NCBI GenBank assembly: GCA_030522415.1
Contig: CM060118.1
Span: 22,981,651-23,045,650 of the forward strand
Source of the DNA: Channallabes apus
Lineage: Eukaryota; Chordata; Actinopteri; Siluriformes; Clariidae
Length of the DNA stretch: 64,000 bases
Reading direction: 5' to 3'
Shown here: piece by piece, positions 21,671 to 36,611 of the stretch
Numbering within the stretch: position 1 is the stretch's first letter
Layout: the number at the start of each line of letters is the position of its first letter
The notes under the pieces: model-generated
What the model was told of the DNA's origin: nothing
Databases searched by the model: none
What the model saw: only the letters and a program-made list of their open reading frames with translations
Position numbers and translations under genes: made by a program

Positions 21671-21712
<42 letters not shown>
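21671..21712. repeat. (AT)n microsatellite
   Basis: About 21 AT units; further (AT)n tracts at 21885-21929 and 22451-22507 flank the Tc1 derivative between them. Confidence 0.9.
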
Positions 21713-21717
<5 letters not shown>

Positions 21718-21880
21718 TTACAGCCATATATGCATATATTCTCCTGTAATGTTATTTATTTAATATATAATACTTGAATATTTGAGTGAAATACTGAGTG
21801 ATTTTGTAAATAATTATGCTGCAGACATGATAAACATACATAAAATTGGTGCGGCATATGGTGTCTAAGACTTTTGCACA

Positions 21881-21929
<49 letters not shown>

Positions 21930-21934
<5 letters not shown>

Positions 21935-22430
21935 TACAGGCCAAAAGTTTGGACACACCTTCACTCATTCAATGTGTTTTCTTTATTTTCATGACCATTT
22001 ACAGTACATTGGTAGATTCTCACTGAAGGCATCAAAACTATGAATGAACACATGTGGAAATATTTACTTAACAAAAAAAGGTGAAATAACTGAAAACATG
22101 TTTTATATTCTAGTTTCTTCAAAATAGCCACCCTCTGCCCTGATTACTGCTTTGCACACTCTTGGCATTCTCTCGATGAGCTTCAAGAGGTCGTCACCTG
22201 AAATGGTTTCCAACAGTCTTGAAGGAGTTCCCAGAGGTGTTTAGCACTTGTTGGCCCCTTTGCCTTCACTCTGCGGTCCAGCTCACCCCAAACCATCTTG
22301 ATTGGGTTCAGGTCCGGTGACTGTGGAGACCTTTTTTTGTTAAGTCCATAACTCCACATGTGTTCATTCATAATTTTGATGCCTTCGGTGAGAATCTACC
22401 AATGTAAATGGTCATGAAAATAAAGAAAAA
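21930..22430 (-). mobile_element. Deleted Tc1-like element (family 3)
   Basis: Left end CAGGCCAAAAGTTTGGACAC with a long terminal repeat. On the minus strand it encodes the transposase C-terminus ([20 protein letters not shown] at about 22290-22345). The catalytic Glu of PDLNPIE is Lys here. Most of the transposase is deleted, and (AT)n tracts lie on both sides. Confidence 0.8.
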
Positions 22431-22445
22431 CCCATTGACAGATTG

Positions 22446-22507
<62 letters not shown>

Positions 22508-22508
<1 letters not shown>

Positions 22509-24279
22509 TGTACACACCTTCAAGGTGTTAATTGCACCTTGCACATTTTGCAATATATATATATACACAGTATCTGTCTTGTTTTAATTTAATGCAATAC
22601 TGTACCTCCCCTTTTAACCATTCCATTCCTCTCTTGTGAAGAATCCCTGCACAGAAGACAGTAAGGGAAATGTTAGTGTTATTTACAGTGTTAAGTAATG
22701 CCATTTTCACTTCTGTGTTCTGTGACACTTCCTTTCTTCTCATTCTCAATGTAGCAAGCACTGTCACAGATTTTGCTTTGTGTGTCAGACGTCACATTTT
22801 TATATTTTCGAGTCAGCTTTTTGTCTGTACTGTCATGAGTTTGTATTGCAGGGAATTCGTCTACAATGCATTGGATTTGTCCTATTAAGTAGATTTGTCA
22901 TAGTAGGTTAAGCATATGATCACCACCTGATTGCATTTTGGTGACCAGTTCATATTAATTAGATTTTTTTTTTGGAGCCAATGCAGCTTTTCCCATATAA
23001 ATGTATTTTAATACCGAGATGACTACAGTGAGTACATGATGCCAACCTTTTGTTTCTGGAACCTACATGGAGACAGCAGACATTAGCTCTGGTATTCATT
23101 GGATGTTTTTAAAGATGAACGGCACAAAGAATCTTCAACTGGAGAGGAAATTGAAACGATTAGGTAATGACCCATATGTTCCCATACTCTTAAACCTTAT
23201 CTGACCTTTTAGTAGCAGATGAACATGAAATAAAAATCTACTGTAAATAATTAATGTATACACCATATATGGTTGTATACTTACTGTATTACCATGAACC
23301 CTATTCATGTTTACATCAGGCGACTATGTGCTACTTGGAAACTAATTCAATTAAAAAATTAACCGCACATTTGCTGAAATATGAGTACCAGAAAAGCATA
23401 AAAAGTGACAATTTTTAACAAAAATAAATAAAAATTATTCTATAAAGAAGAATATTGTATGACCCTATATTCTCTCTACATTTGGAGACCTATGACCACA
23501 TTGGTTCTCCTCATTAATATTAAGTTAAGTTCAGTCTTTTGAATTGAATTTGTTAATACGTTTGACAACAGCGTTGTGTGATGTGATTGTGAATGTTTTC
23601 TTTTGAACTCCATTGCAAACATGTGACAGCATCCCGATCTAGCCATGAGAATGATTTAGCAATGTTTCTAAATGAAACTGAATCTTCCCTAAAATCAGGT
23701 AATACAGATCTACAATAAGTCCTTAATTGATATCTTTCCTTAGAATGAAAGAGTGAAACATAGGGGTGATGTCAGACTATAATTGTGTCACAGTAAAAAA
23801 TTTATACAGTATACATGTTTTCTGCAATATGTGTTTAGTAGCAGTTAAAATGATTCTGTCTTTAACAGACTACACATTAAAGCTAGTTTTAATAAGTGAC
23901 ATTTCAGTTATGACTAATGCAGACAGGGAAGTTGGATTGATACACACACACATACTGTACACGTACACATATAGTCAGTCCCATGCCCTGATCAGCAGTT
24001 CCCGCATATACTAATTAACACAGCCAATTTAGAGGAAGGAAACAGGAGGAAAATGACGAAGACCCCTTCTGTTTTTCCTCCGCTGAATTATTGACAGTAA
24101 TCATCCAGGCATTTAATGGCCAGGCCAGAGTGGAATTCATTTGGGTGGTGGTGGGGATAAATAATTCATCATGGATAAGGGCAGATCTGAGCGTGTGCAA
24201 GAGGTCCCTCTTCTCCAGCTGCCTCTGCATAATGAGAGTGGGAGGGGCTCGGAAAAACGTGCAGCTCAGAGCAGTGGGC
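22508..24279. other. Intergenic upstream of arhgap22, no recognised gene
   Basis: Short open frames only, none with splice support or a recognisable motif. AT-rich sequence without clear repeats. Confidence 0.4.
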
Positions 24280-24435
24280 CAGTGGTACACGGGGGGGGGG
24301 GGAGAGAGAGAGAGAGAGAGAGATGCTGGCTAGAGCCGGTGGATGAGGTGCAACAGGGCGAGGCAGTGGAGGAGAGACTAGTGAAAATCCAAACATGTGG
24401 ATGGGCGAGCGCACTGCTGTCCAGCGATGAGCACT
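24280..24435 (+). promoter_or_regulatory. arhgap22: arhgap22 proximal promoter / 5' UTR
   Basis: GC-richer than its surroundings, with a run of about 11 G (24290-24301), a (GA)n tract (24302-24322) and CGAGG/GGCGAGC-type sequence leading into the start codon at 24436. No TATA box seen. The transcription start cannot be placed from sequence alone. Confidence 0.45.
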
Positions 24436-24469
24436 ATGCTGAGCCCCAAGATCAGACAAACGAGGCGAG
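24436..24469 (+). CDS. arhgap22: arhgap22 exon 1 (start)
   Basis: Codes [11 protein letters not shown] plus one base; donor GAG|GTAAGC. Human reads [11 protein letters not shown], so the start is secure despite its small size. Confidence 0.93.
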
Positions 24470-27400
24470 GTAAGCACTGCACTGTTTCTCTCTGCCCACT
24501 CCCATCCCCTTAGCATCTACACTTTGCACTGCCTCCTCTCTCCTCCACTTTCAGCATCCTTCTTTCATCTCATGTCTCTTGATGCTCTTGCATGTCCCAG
24601 CCTAGATAATCCTGCTTTGTTGCTTAGTAACCTGTTTTCATTTGATTAGTATGAATATTGACCTAAATGATTTCCTGTTCCATGTCACTTGCCTCATTGA
24701 GTAAGTGAAGGCTTACGCTTTGTATAAGTTGACGTCAATGTGAAGGTGGCATGACAGAGACAAGTTAGGGGTTAATCATGTAGATTGAAATGACTGACAA
24801 ATGCGTCTTGTGACAATAAGCAGAAGTCTGCTGTCATGTTGATATGGGTGGTGTCATCAAAACTGTGTGTTTAGTTCTGCTGTATTTTTTCTGCTGCAAA
24901 GTTTATTATGATTGTATTTCAGATTCGTAATTCTGTTGTATATTGTAGTTTCACCACTACAGCTCCAAGGGCTAAGACATACTGTAATAAATGTCAACAT
25001 TAGCCTATTTAGGACTGCTTCATTAGCTGCTTGTACTATAAGAGTGTGATGAGGCAGAAAGGCTGAATACAGTTGAATATCTTAAGATGGACCTCTTACA
25101 ATGACAGTTCCAGTGTGCATTCACAGAGTGCATGGTCCTGTGCTGAGCATTTGTCTCTTGAAAGCAGGTTAAAGGCGTGGTGCTTGTCTGTTTCAGCACT
25201 AATGCATTCTGGCTGTAAAAGGCTATTTGTGGATTGATCCCCCTGCCTGCTGTGCAACATAATACAGGCACAGGGAGCTGAAGCACACTGCTTTCTTGCT
25301 TACCTCTGCTTCTGTCATCCTGCATATGGAGCATGTCATGTTTGATGAGTGTTCTGGCTTCACCTGCCATGTTAGACACTCCACCAGTGTGTTTTTCTCA
25401 TGTTGAGCAAAGAGGTGAGGCTACATCTCGCTTTTTGATCTAGGGTGATTTATTACAGTTGGAACTCGGCCACTTACAGATCAATTGGGTATGTGTGGGT
25501 GTATGGGTGTGCGTGTGTATTTCTGACTGAATAAAAGCATTTCCACTCCACTATATTCCCTCATATTTATATAACTATAATTAACTTCAGGTTTAATAGC
25601 TAATTTTGTTGGCCGCTAATGAGGCTAATGAGACATGAGCCTAACCCCCATCTCTAGGTCATGCTTGTGGCAGCATCATTTAATTAATTATATTTAAAGG
25701 GATTACATTGTTTTCAGAAAAGAAAATGAAGCCATATTTGCATTTCAATAACATAAAACAGCAGTGTGTATTTATTCAGCACTCATCCACATGTGTTTTA
25801 GAGCAATTAATCAAACCGCCAAAGCAATATACTACAACACATTGCTTGGGCGGTTTGATTAATTGCTCTAAAACACATGTGGATGAATGCCATCACAAAT
25901 GGAGAAAGTTTCATCTATTAATGTATTTGAGCGCGGAACCATTCAGTCAGTGGATTCACCCATATCCTCTCAGTGTTATTGCGCTCTTGCCTTTAACTAT
26001 GTGTTGTATAAAGTAGCCACATGGATATTTATGTACATGCCTGCGATAAGATTTAGTGTTTATCGTGCATGCTGGGCCACCATGAAAGATCTTTACCGTC
26101 AGAGTTTTCTGCTACAAAATACAGTACATGATTCACATGCGTTTCCCAACATGCCCAGTCCCTGACAGGACATTTAACTTGCTTTGCTTCAGCATTTATG
26201 TCACTATGATGTTAATGGACCTGGACTGAACATAAAGCTTGTTATGCTTCAGAGCTAGCCAGAATATGCTAACAAGAGGAACAAGAGCAGAACCAAGCCC
26301 AGCACCATGCAGTATTCATTATCATGCTGTTCTTCATGCCATCCTCAAGGTGTCCTCATAAAACGAAAATGAGCCATATTCCAAACTTTTTCTTTTTTTT
26401 CCCCCTGCTCTGGTGGGCTATTTATGTTTTATCTGTCTGATGACTACGGGAAGAAATTGATTCTAAAATTAATACTTAACATAAAATATTCATGTAATAT
26501 TAAAGTTGGGGAGGGACAACGAGAATATTTCGAGGTCAGACACAAAAAAAAAATGAATTCCCATAGTCACAAAATGAGTATTCATGAAATATGCATAGGT
26601 CTCATCAGTCTTTTCTTATTTTAAAATCATTCTGCAAAGGGCATACAAGTGGGTTAATGGGAGAACGTATGATAATGCATGTAGCTTCTCCACTGCAAAT
26701 TGTTCAATCCTTAAGCGTTGACTTAAGCCTTGCTTTACCCGGCTTTTGAACATTACTAGTAACAGTGGGCATGTTCGGGGCGGTTTGTGTGTTAAGGGGT
26801 GAGTGATTTTAAGAGCCCCCACCCTTGTCATCCTCTTCCTCCTCCTCCTCCTCCTCCTGCTCTTTGCTCCCCTTTGGCTGAGTAACCTACACTAACACTG
26901 ATGAGGCTTCCATTACCCACAGTGATTAAATGAGATTCTGGCAGTGTCTGCTATCCTCCTTCAGACAAATGGACTCAGGGAATGGATTGTCCATTATGGC
27001 TGGAGACCACAAGACACAATTGTGACTTTGCAAATAAAATAAATAAGAAGTCAGTAAGACAAAAGTGCATGACTGGACCTAAGAGTAGCAGAGTGCATTT
27101 TTAAGTAATGCTGAAAAAGAAATCTGATAGCATTTTGTCGATATCCTTTGCCTGTTGCTCCCATGTGAAAGAAATACATAAGGATTTATTTTATTACCTT
27201 CAAACCTCATGTGAATGATGTACTTTGTCCTTGTACTGGTCAGCTCCTGCTGTTCATATCACATATAAAACGTATGTTAACGTAAAATAAACAAAAACAT
27301 ATGGTCATATCTGACAGTCTATTTTATTTTATTATTTTTATATATTGAAAATGAAGTTAATGTACATGAAAAAGAAATTTTCTGACAGCTTGTCATTTTA

Positions 27401-30400
27401 TGTTATGTGTGCATGCGTGTGTTTGTGTACATGCAGCCAGGTCTAAGAGCATGGTGATGGGGGAGCTAACACGAGTCTCGAGCCGGCCATCCTCACCTAG
27501 TCTCCAGGAGAAAGCAGTGAAGGCTGGATGGCTGAAGAAACAGCGCAGCATCATGAAGAACTGGCAGTTGCGCTGGTTTGTGCTGAGAGCTGACCAACTT
27601 TACTTCTATAAAGATGAAGAGGAAACCAAGCCACAGGTATCTTCTAAAGTCTACACATATTATAGACCCAAGAACAGGGAGCACATGCAAATTTTACACA
27701 TGCGTTTTGGGAATTCCCCTTATTATTTTGGGAAATAAGGCTTGTGAAATATGAGATATAATTTATTTAAATAGGTCTGTTTTTATTGATACTACAGTAT
27801 TAGTTTGCTGATGCTAATTACATGTTTGATCAATAGCTTTGATCAATAGGTTTCTTTGATCATACTTTACCATAATGTCCATATATAATGACACATTATA
27901 TTTTAACTAATTTGATTAAAATCAATTAATACATGCAACAAAATGGCTCAGAAATCATGCAGCATAAACTTTTATCCAATAATGAGTTTAGCTGTCATGT
28001 GACAGTCATGGGAGAATCAGCAGTTTGTAAAGATCCAGCGGCTAGACTTGACCCGTACCCTCCTTAGTCCATTGCGTTTGTATGGCAGGGATGATATTGA
28101 TAGTTGGCAGAAATTGGCAAAATTAACAAAAAAAATAGTTTATCCTTTGTACAGTATTTAGATAGTATTAATATGATAGGATGGCAACATGGTGGATTAT
28201 TGGTTAGCACTGTGGTCTCACATCTCCAACAATGGGGGGTCAAATCTCACCTGTGGTGTGCGTCCGTGAGGTTTACATGTTCTTCCCATGTTTGTAGGGT
28301 TTCTTTTGAGTACTCCAATTTTTCTCTATAGTCCAAAAATTAATGTGATGTAGGCTGGTGTTTCAAAATTGCCCATAGTGTAGGACTGGGTGTGTGCTTG
28401 TGCCCTGTGAAGGGCTGTACCCCATCCAGTGTGTAACCTGTCCTGTGCCCCAGCTTCCCTAGTAGGCTGAATGCTCCTATGACCCTAAGAGGTATACATA
28501 ACACATGTGATAGGGTTTATTCACATTTACAACATTTAGCAGACTCCCTTATCCAGTGTGACTCCTTATACTGTACATCTGAGCAGTTGAGGTTTGGGTT
28601 TGAACCTGGGATATTTCAATCATGTTGAAAAGAAACAATTGAACATAGGATTAATTTAAAATATTAATCTAAATAATCTGCATTAATACTTCTAGTAACA
28701 GCATTAATTAACCATCCGTTGTCATACAATGTTTGTGATTCATAAATGTATTCATATTTGACTCATTTGGCTTTAGATGACTATATGATTTACTATTTGT
28801 AATTTATTATTTTATTATTTTCTAGAATTAATGTATCAGTGCAGTTCATCAATTTAATTCATCATTAATTTAAAAATAATGTTTCCTATATTAAGTACCC
28901 GATGTAGATTATAGGGTAGAGCCTGAGCATTTTGTAAAGAATATTATTTTTCCACTCCTGTTACAGTTTCCTCATATCTCCTATTAATTATTTTCAATGT
29001 CATGGTTCAGGTAATGGTGAGATTGAAGGGGTTAAAATATTACAGCCCACAAATAGCTTCCTTTACTCAGGCCATTTATCAGATCCATTAACTACTATAC
29101 ATTTTGGAAAAACTGGATGTTGGGGCATGACCACATCTCACACCACACTTTGTCAGATAGCCACTCTCTCACACCCTTGACCCGATGAGCTAATTTGATA
29201 ACGGCCTGTGATTCTGCTTGGAAACCTCATAAGTCACACACTGCAGATATAGCCTAGCAGATGTGGAGCAGATGACCTTTGAACTGTAGAAGTAGTATTG
29301 TTCAGGCTGAAGGGGCGAGACAGAATAACTCTGTACAAAAGGATGATCGCAGAGGATATTCAATTCAATTCAATTCAATTTTATTTATATAGCGCTTTTA
29401 ACAATGGTCATTGTCTCAAAGCAGCTTCACAAAAATTAAAGAAATTTAAAAAAAAAAAAAAAAAAAAAACTGTATATAGAATAATTATATATAAAATAAT
29501 AAATAAATAAATAAAATTATAATAGAAAATAAATAAATAAAAACAAATAATAATAATAATTATAGAAAAGAAAATAATTGGAAGTGTGGATGTGTGAGAA
29601 AAATGTGCAGATAATAATGAGACGAATGAATGAAATTCCTCTGATGAGCAAGCCAAGGGTGACGGCGACGGTGGCAAGGAAAAACTCCCTGAGATGGCAA
29701 TAGGAAGAAACCTTGAGAGGAACCAGACTCAACAGGGAACCCATCCTCATTTGGGCGATAACAGATAGAAATATAACATCTTGTGTGTTGTGCAGGTGAA
29801 AATTCAATATGACAGAAATTATTTAAATTGACATGAAGACCAGTTCAGCATAGGGACGAGTCAGTAGGTGCAGAGGGCAGATGAGGTCTGGATCACTGGA
29901 AGCACAGGAGCAGCAGATATGTCCAGCTGTCTTCAAATTCTTGCTGCTTTTCCACCTGGATGTTTCAAGCCTTAATGTTCCAGCTTTATTTAACCAAATC
30001 CAATTTCTGCTGCAGAAAAGTGCTCAGCTTAGATAAACTGGCATTTTAGAATTATCAATGCATACATGCTGATATTTTAACTTTGCTGTAGGTGCCAATA
30101 TGGCTTAATAAGCAGTTTCCTTTGCACTGTTCTATACAGTAGCTATTGAAGTGACTATGTGAGGTTTAAAGCCTTAGAATAGGGTTCGGCACTAGGGGTG
30201 CATAATTTATAATGGGAAAGTGGTTTAATTGTGCATGCCTCAGCAAATATGGCATAAAATAGAGCCCTGCATATAACACAGTGAGCTCTACTCCCTCTGC
30301 ATTTTATCAGCACTGTTGTTTTTTACAGTAGGTACATCGCTCTTTTAGTAATTACCATTAGAATCAATTTTCCATTTAAAATGTCTTCACGGAGAACTTA

Positions 30401-30567
30401 TCTATAATAATCCACAGAAAGTAGCTATTAATTACACCAGTATGGGAATAGATATTGTGTTTTTATGTGTGTGGATGGGAGTGTGCATTTTATCCTTGAA
30501 CTGGCCTATATACAGTACAGTATACAGTATACAGTATACTGTACATGTATATACATATACACACACT

Positions 30568-30636
<69 letters not shown>

Positions 30637-33600
30637 TTCTTCCTTTTTTTTCAGGGCTGCATCCCATTACACGGCTGCCAGGTCAACGAGATAAGTGCCA
30701 ATCCTGATGAGCCTGGACGGCATCTTTTTGAGATAGTTCCAGGTGAGTTAGAGCAAAGCAATCTGGTTGCTTAAGTATGCTGTTTGAAGTGCTCATGTGA
30801 GTGCACTCAAGTTCACCTTTAATATGAGCATGAAAGAATCTGAGAGAACAAGCTCCCAGTTAAGGTAGTATAATTGAAAAGGCTCAGAATCTTGCAGCAG
30901 ATGCTTTCTAATTAATGTTGTATTCAACACATGGTGTAGAATTCAACACATGGTTTCCTTTAGCAGGAAGGCTATAAAGAACATTTGTGTCAACTTACAG
31001 TAAGGGAGTTTTCGCATTAGGGCCCGGGATCGTTTCCGAGAACACTTGACCTCAAAGTCTGGGTTATTTTGATCAGTGAATTCATAATCATTCCACATTT
31101 AGGAACTGTGCTTAAGTCTGCTGAAGATGATACGGCGCACTCTGGAACGAATTTAATCAGATATGGAAGCAATCGTACCTGACAACAGAAGTAGATTGCC
31201 GTTTTTGTTCTCTGTACATGTCGCACATGCCAATCTCATCCTCTGACCTACACAGCCATAGCTGATGACATAGGAAGGCACGGTTGCTCTTGACATTTCT
31301 CCCGAAATATCAGTAATATTGGCCATGAAGCCACTGAGCTACCCCTGACCTAACATGTCTTTGTTCTCTTCTTCTCTTGTGTTTAATGGCAGCTCACATA
31401 CCAAGTAGGTGCATACCCCAAGGAGGGTGGAAATACGTAAGCATACCCAAGAATGAAGCAAAAAAAAAACTGTGGAGCCTGGCCAGTGATACTATAGGGA
31501 GAGGAAGCAATCGTTCCTAGGCGCGTCAATACACATCAATTGTACCCAATGTGGAACCACACAAAAGTTTCTTATGTAATTAAAACTGTAACAGTCACTT
31601 ACAGCACTAAAAACTGTGAGCGTATTATACTTCCTTTTTGTCCTTCGTGCAAGATCACTACTATTTTGCAGACATAATCTAATGTGCTGTATTATCAGCT
31701 ATTTTGTACTCCACTGAACATACTGCTTCAAGAAAGAAAAAAAAAGGCTTCCAAAGTCCAAACAACTTCCAAAGTCAACAATACCCAACCCTTCTCCCCC
31801 TCCGTGCTCTAGCTACAGGTGCACATCAGTATTTTCCCATGAAATCCCATCTGCTGAAATGGATTCTGTCTGTTTATGTCTTCTGGGAACCACCACAAAC
31901 TTCAATTCATCTGTTTCCTTCGATATGCAATGTTATGAAACCATTATAAGCTGTTTGATCATCTATGGTAATTGGTAGTTTTCTATTGCTGTAATCGGTC
32001 AGTATTATAGGCTTGTGCATGCAGCATTTAGTCAGATCTTTCCCTAAGTTTGTGGTGTGGAAGCAGCCAGCTCACTGCTTTCACCCATGTCCTCAGTTCA
32101 CTGTCAGAGCACTTGTCCCATTTTGAATATGGAAAAGTTATTTAATAGTACAAAGAAAGTCCATGATCAAGTGCAAATGATATACTGTAGGAAATTATGT
32201 CAAAACCGTTAACAAATACAATAGTTTTAATTTAGTCACTTCACTATATATAAGTACTCTGTCATTACTCTGTCATTTCATCAGGTCTGAACTGGTCACA
32301 GTGCATTCGAATTATGTAGATTGCATAGTCACTTGCCACACTCTGTTGAAACATGTAGTGCTCTGCCTGTTTATTGGGATGCTTTTTTTTTCAATGCCTA
32401 GCAACATGTGGATTGATGTAAAGTGCTCCTCCTTTTTGTCGTAACTAGCTGATGAGGGAATTCTTTCATTTACGCCAAGCAAATATCACAAGCTGACGCT
32501 ATATCCAAGGATAAAATGGCTGCTGCTGAAGTGCACATGTGGCCACAATGCTACGGCAGTTTTTAGTTGTGGCTAACCAGAGTACAAATTCACAGCTTTC
32601 CTACAACGGTTATCAAAAGTATTATGAGAACATATGACATGTATTATAGTTCTCCCTGTTTAAAAAGTAAGTGATGTCACTTATTAGTTCTCACCTACTG
32701 TATTTGCCTTGAGAGTTATTAGAGTTGTGCTAATAAGAATCAGCCGGTTAGTTAACGGATGGAACATACTGTATACCGGAGTGTCTACCTCAGCACAAAA
32801 ATGCCTAAAACTAGGGTATTCTCAAATTAATTGTTAATGTTTGTGGCAAATTTTCTGTTTCTACAGGAAGTAATCAGGCAGGTATATATTGCGGGGGTGA
32901 CACCAGGGTACTGCAAATATCTTTTGACTCTATTTCCAGCCAGATCCAGCAAGTTTTGAAGAATAAAGGACTTTTCTAAATATTGGTTGTTGTAGGTAGC
33001 CATGTGAAAGGCCCAGGTTCGAATCCCAGCCCAATCCCCAGCCACTGGATTCACTACCGGTCCCAAGCCCAGATAAAATGGGGGGGTTGCGTCAGGAAAT
33101 GCATCCAGTGTAAAACCTGTGCCAAGCTTGTAGATGGTCCGCTGTGACGACCCCTTACTGTGAGCAGCCAAAAGACCAACAACAACTAAATAGTGGCTGT
33201 TCTACGGCAATTCCATTGCATTAAAGAGCTAATTATTCTTATTATATTGATTGTCATTATACATAACAACATGCCAGACTAAAGACAGAAATTTAAATGG
33301 CATTAATAGGCCATACTTTGTATACCGTAAATGTGGAAATTCCACATAGCTATGTTGGAATGGCAGATTTTTGTGACGTAAAAAAAATAAATAAAAAAAG
33401 ATAAATAAAATCAGATAGTTTTTGATCTTTTATGTGACATACCATCTAATAAAATTCAAGAAAATCTAATTCAATCTTACATTCACCTGGCATCAGTGAA
33501 GAGACTCTGATTAACCCTAAATTTTAAGACCAGCTGTTTCTGCCGGCTGTTTCTTGATTTTATACTATCTGCCTTCCGAAGCCATGGTTTTGCAAAACAG

Positions 33601-36539
33601 CTTACAAAGCAACCATGGCATCTCACTGTTGAAAGGAGATGGGTACAAAAGAATTTCCAAAATATTAGCTGTGTCATTGAACTGTAACGGTTATCATCAA
33701 CAAGTGGAGAAAATGCGTCAAAACAGTGACGTTACCAACAGGCTGTATCTCTGAAAGAGGCAAAATTATAAGAAGAAATCTTAGCATGAAGGCTGCCAAG
33801 CGACCTACGGCAACATTAAATGAGCTGCAGGAACATCTAGCAAGTCCTGATTACCTAATGCATGTAACAACAATCTCATATATTTTTAAAATGCAGAAAC
33901 ATGCAAGCCTGCCCACATTTAGCCAAAAACAAGTGGCAAAATATGATGAAATCAAAGAAACAACTTTATCACCTAAAGACCATCATACAAAATTTCATGA
34001 TGGTAGTGGTAGAAGTATACTATGGTCATGATGCTTCTCTTCAGCTGGGACTGGGGCTTTTGGTCGAGATAAAGGAAATCATGGAGAGTTTAAAATACTA
34101 AGAGTCAAAAGATAAAAAAAAAAAAAAAAAGAAGAAATCCATTAGGATCATGGCCCAAAGCACAAATCTAAGTCAACAAAGTAATAGCTTCAGTGGAAGA
34201 TCAATGTTTTGAAATGGCACAGTCCGAGCCCAGATATAAATCCTAGTGGAAACCTGTGGAATGAATTCAAGAAGGCAGTGCATAGAAGATCCCCTTACAG
34301 TTGAATAAAATTGGAATATTTATTTATTTATTTATTTATTTATTTTTGCAAGCAACAGTGGAATAAAATTGCAAAATCAAGGAAACTTTTATAATTTTAT
34401 CCAAAACCATAGAATAATAAAGTGGCTTGCAAAAGTATTTGGCCCCCTTGAACTTTTCCACATTTTGTCACATTACAGCCACAAACATGAATCAGTTTCA
34501 TTGGAATTCCACGTGAAAGACCAATACAAAGTGGTGGACTTCATTGTGTTGTTGCTCGCAATATTCTCTTAGACAACCTCTGAGGCCGTCACAGAGCAGC
34601 TGTATTTGTACTGACATTAGATTACACACAGGTGCACTCTATTTAGTCATTAGCACTCACCATGCAATGTCTATGGGCAACTGACTGCACTCAGACCAAA
34701 GGGGGCTGAATAATTACGCACACACCACTTTTCAGTTATTTATTTGTAAAAAATGTTTGGAATCATGTATGATATTCGTTCCACTTCTCACGTGTACACC
34801 ACTTTGTATTGGTCTTTCACCTGGAATTCCAATAAAACTGATTCATGTTTGTGGCTGTAATGTGACAAAATGTGGAAAAGTTCAAGGGGGCCGAATACTT
34901 TTGCCAGCCACTGTATATGAATAAATATAAAATAGAATCAAATATTAGTTAGATGTTTGTAATACTAAAGAAGCTAAGTTTATTTTTGTGGCACAGCGGC
35001 TTAAAGGTCATCACTGTCACCTTGCACCTCCAGGGTCCAGGTTTGATTCCCACCTCGGGTCTGTGTGCATGGAGTTTGCGTATTGTCCCCATGCGTGGTG
35101 GGTTTCCTCCGCATACTCTAGTTTCCTGCTACAGTCCAAAGACATGCAGATTAGGCTAATTGGCATTCCCAAATTGCCTGTTGTGTGTGAGTGTGTGTAC
35201 TGTATGTGTATGCGATGGATTGGCACCCCATCCAGTATGTACCCTGCCTTCTGCTCTAATTCTCCTGGGATAGGCTCCAGAGCCCCCGGGACCCTGAATA
35301 CAGTATAAAGCGCTATAGCACATTAAAAGTGGGAAAAGTTCAGACATGATTAGCTTGGTTTAATTTTTTTACAGGAATGTATAAGCTTCATGTCAGTATA
35401 TAAATAATAATAACAAACACTGTTGACATCTGAATTACTTATATAGTGTATTTCATTATTTCTTTGACATGTCTGTCAATAAATACGTACAGTATTGTTC
35501 ACTGGCAGGGGTGATTTGTATGCCTCAGTGCCGCCAAAAACATAAAAGCCTGCTGGCATCAGAATGGAGAATTTATATAGAATTAGATTATTGACCCTTA
35601 TATTTAACAGGGAATTTGTTTCACTTGGGAAATAACCAGTTAGTTTGCTCTGTCATACAGTGGCTGGTGTATTATGGAATCCACTTCTTGGTGGTCTTAA
35701 ATGCTGGATTATCTAAGGCCAGATGAGCACTCGTCTCTGTTCGCTTTCCATAAAGGACTAGAAATGTTCAGTAGGCTGGTTGAGAAAATGTTTAACTTTA
35801 GATGCACTTTAAAATCAGAGGTGAGCTAAAGGATATAAGGCGTTGCACTTTATTTCAAGCAGAATCTGTAAGTGAAAGCTGGATTAACCTTAATATGTAT
35901 TTCTATACACGTGTATTACTCTAAGCTGTGACATTTAAAAATATGTATATTTTCAATTGCATTCAGCGATTGTGTTCATGTTCTATCTGTTCAACTACTT
36001 CATGTTTAAATGGTCTTAAACGTCCAGCTCTTTTGCTTCACAGGCTAGATGTACTAGATGTCACAGAGTTGAACAATGGCTCCATTAATGCCTGATCTTG
36101 ACACAAAAGCAGGGGCAGTGATTGGAGTGAGGCTGCACAGTGGAGGTCTGAACTGAGCATGTGCTTGTGGTTTGATGGCCATTTGGTGGAAACTCATGTT
36201 GAGTCTGCACTACTTTACTGTACGTTGCTGATAACACCAACCCCACGACAGCGCCCCCCCCTCCCCCCAAAAACTGTCCCTACAGTACCTCACCAGAGTG
36301 CCTCTCCATCCCTTCCACAGACACCAGGTCATATACTGTGTAATCAAAGCATCTGTGTACCACATAATCGCTTTGTGGTCTCTGTAAGTGTCTTCAAAGA
36401 GACATGTGTTTAATTAATAAGGCGTTTCGTTTAATAGGGAAAATAAGATCTGGGCAACATGTAGGGATATGTGCATCAGGCTTGCACAAATATCAACCCA
36501 CTCCCATGTAAAGTCACTTCTAATCACACAACAACAAGT

Positions 36540-36611
<72 letters not shown>

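Noticed and set aside
24169..24516. Frames of 80-115 codons on both strands around arhgap22 exon 1
   Set aside because: They run through the 5' UTR and G/GA tracts. The frame at 24436 matches the known MLSPKIRQ start, so the upstream in-frame or shifted frames are not needed.
25708..26165. Two frames of about 100 codons near the hairpin
   Set aside because: The frame crosses the inverted repeat and would encode mirror-related peptides; no splice sites that fit arhgap22 phases.
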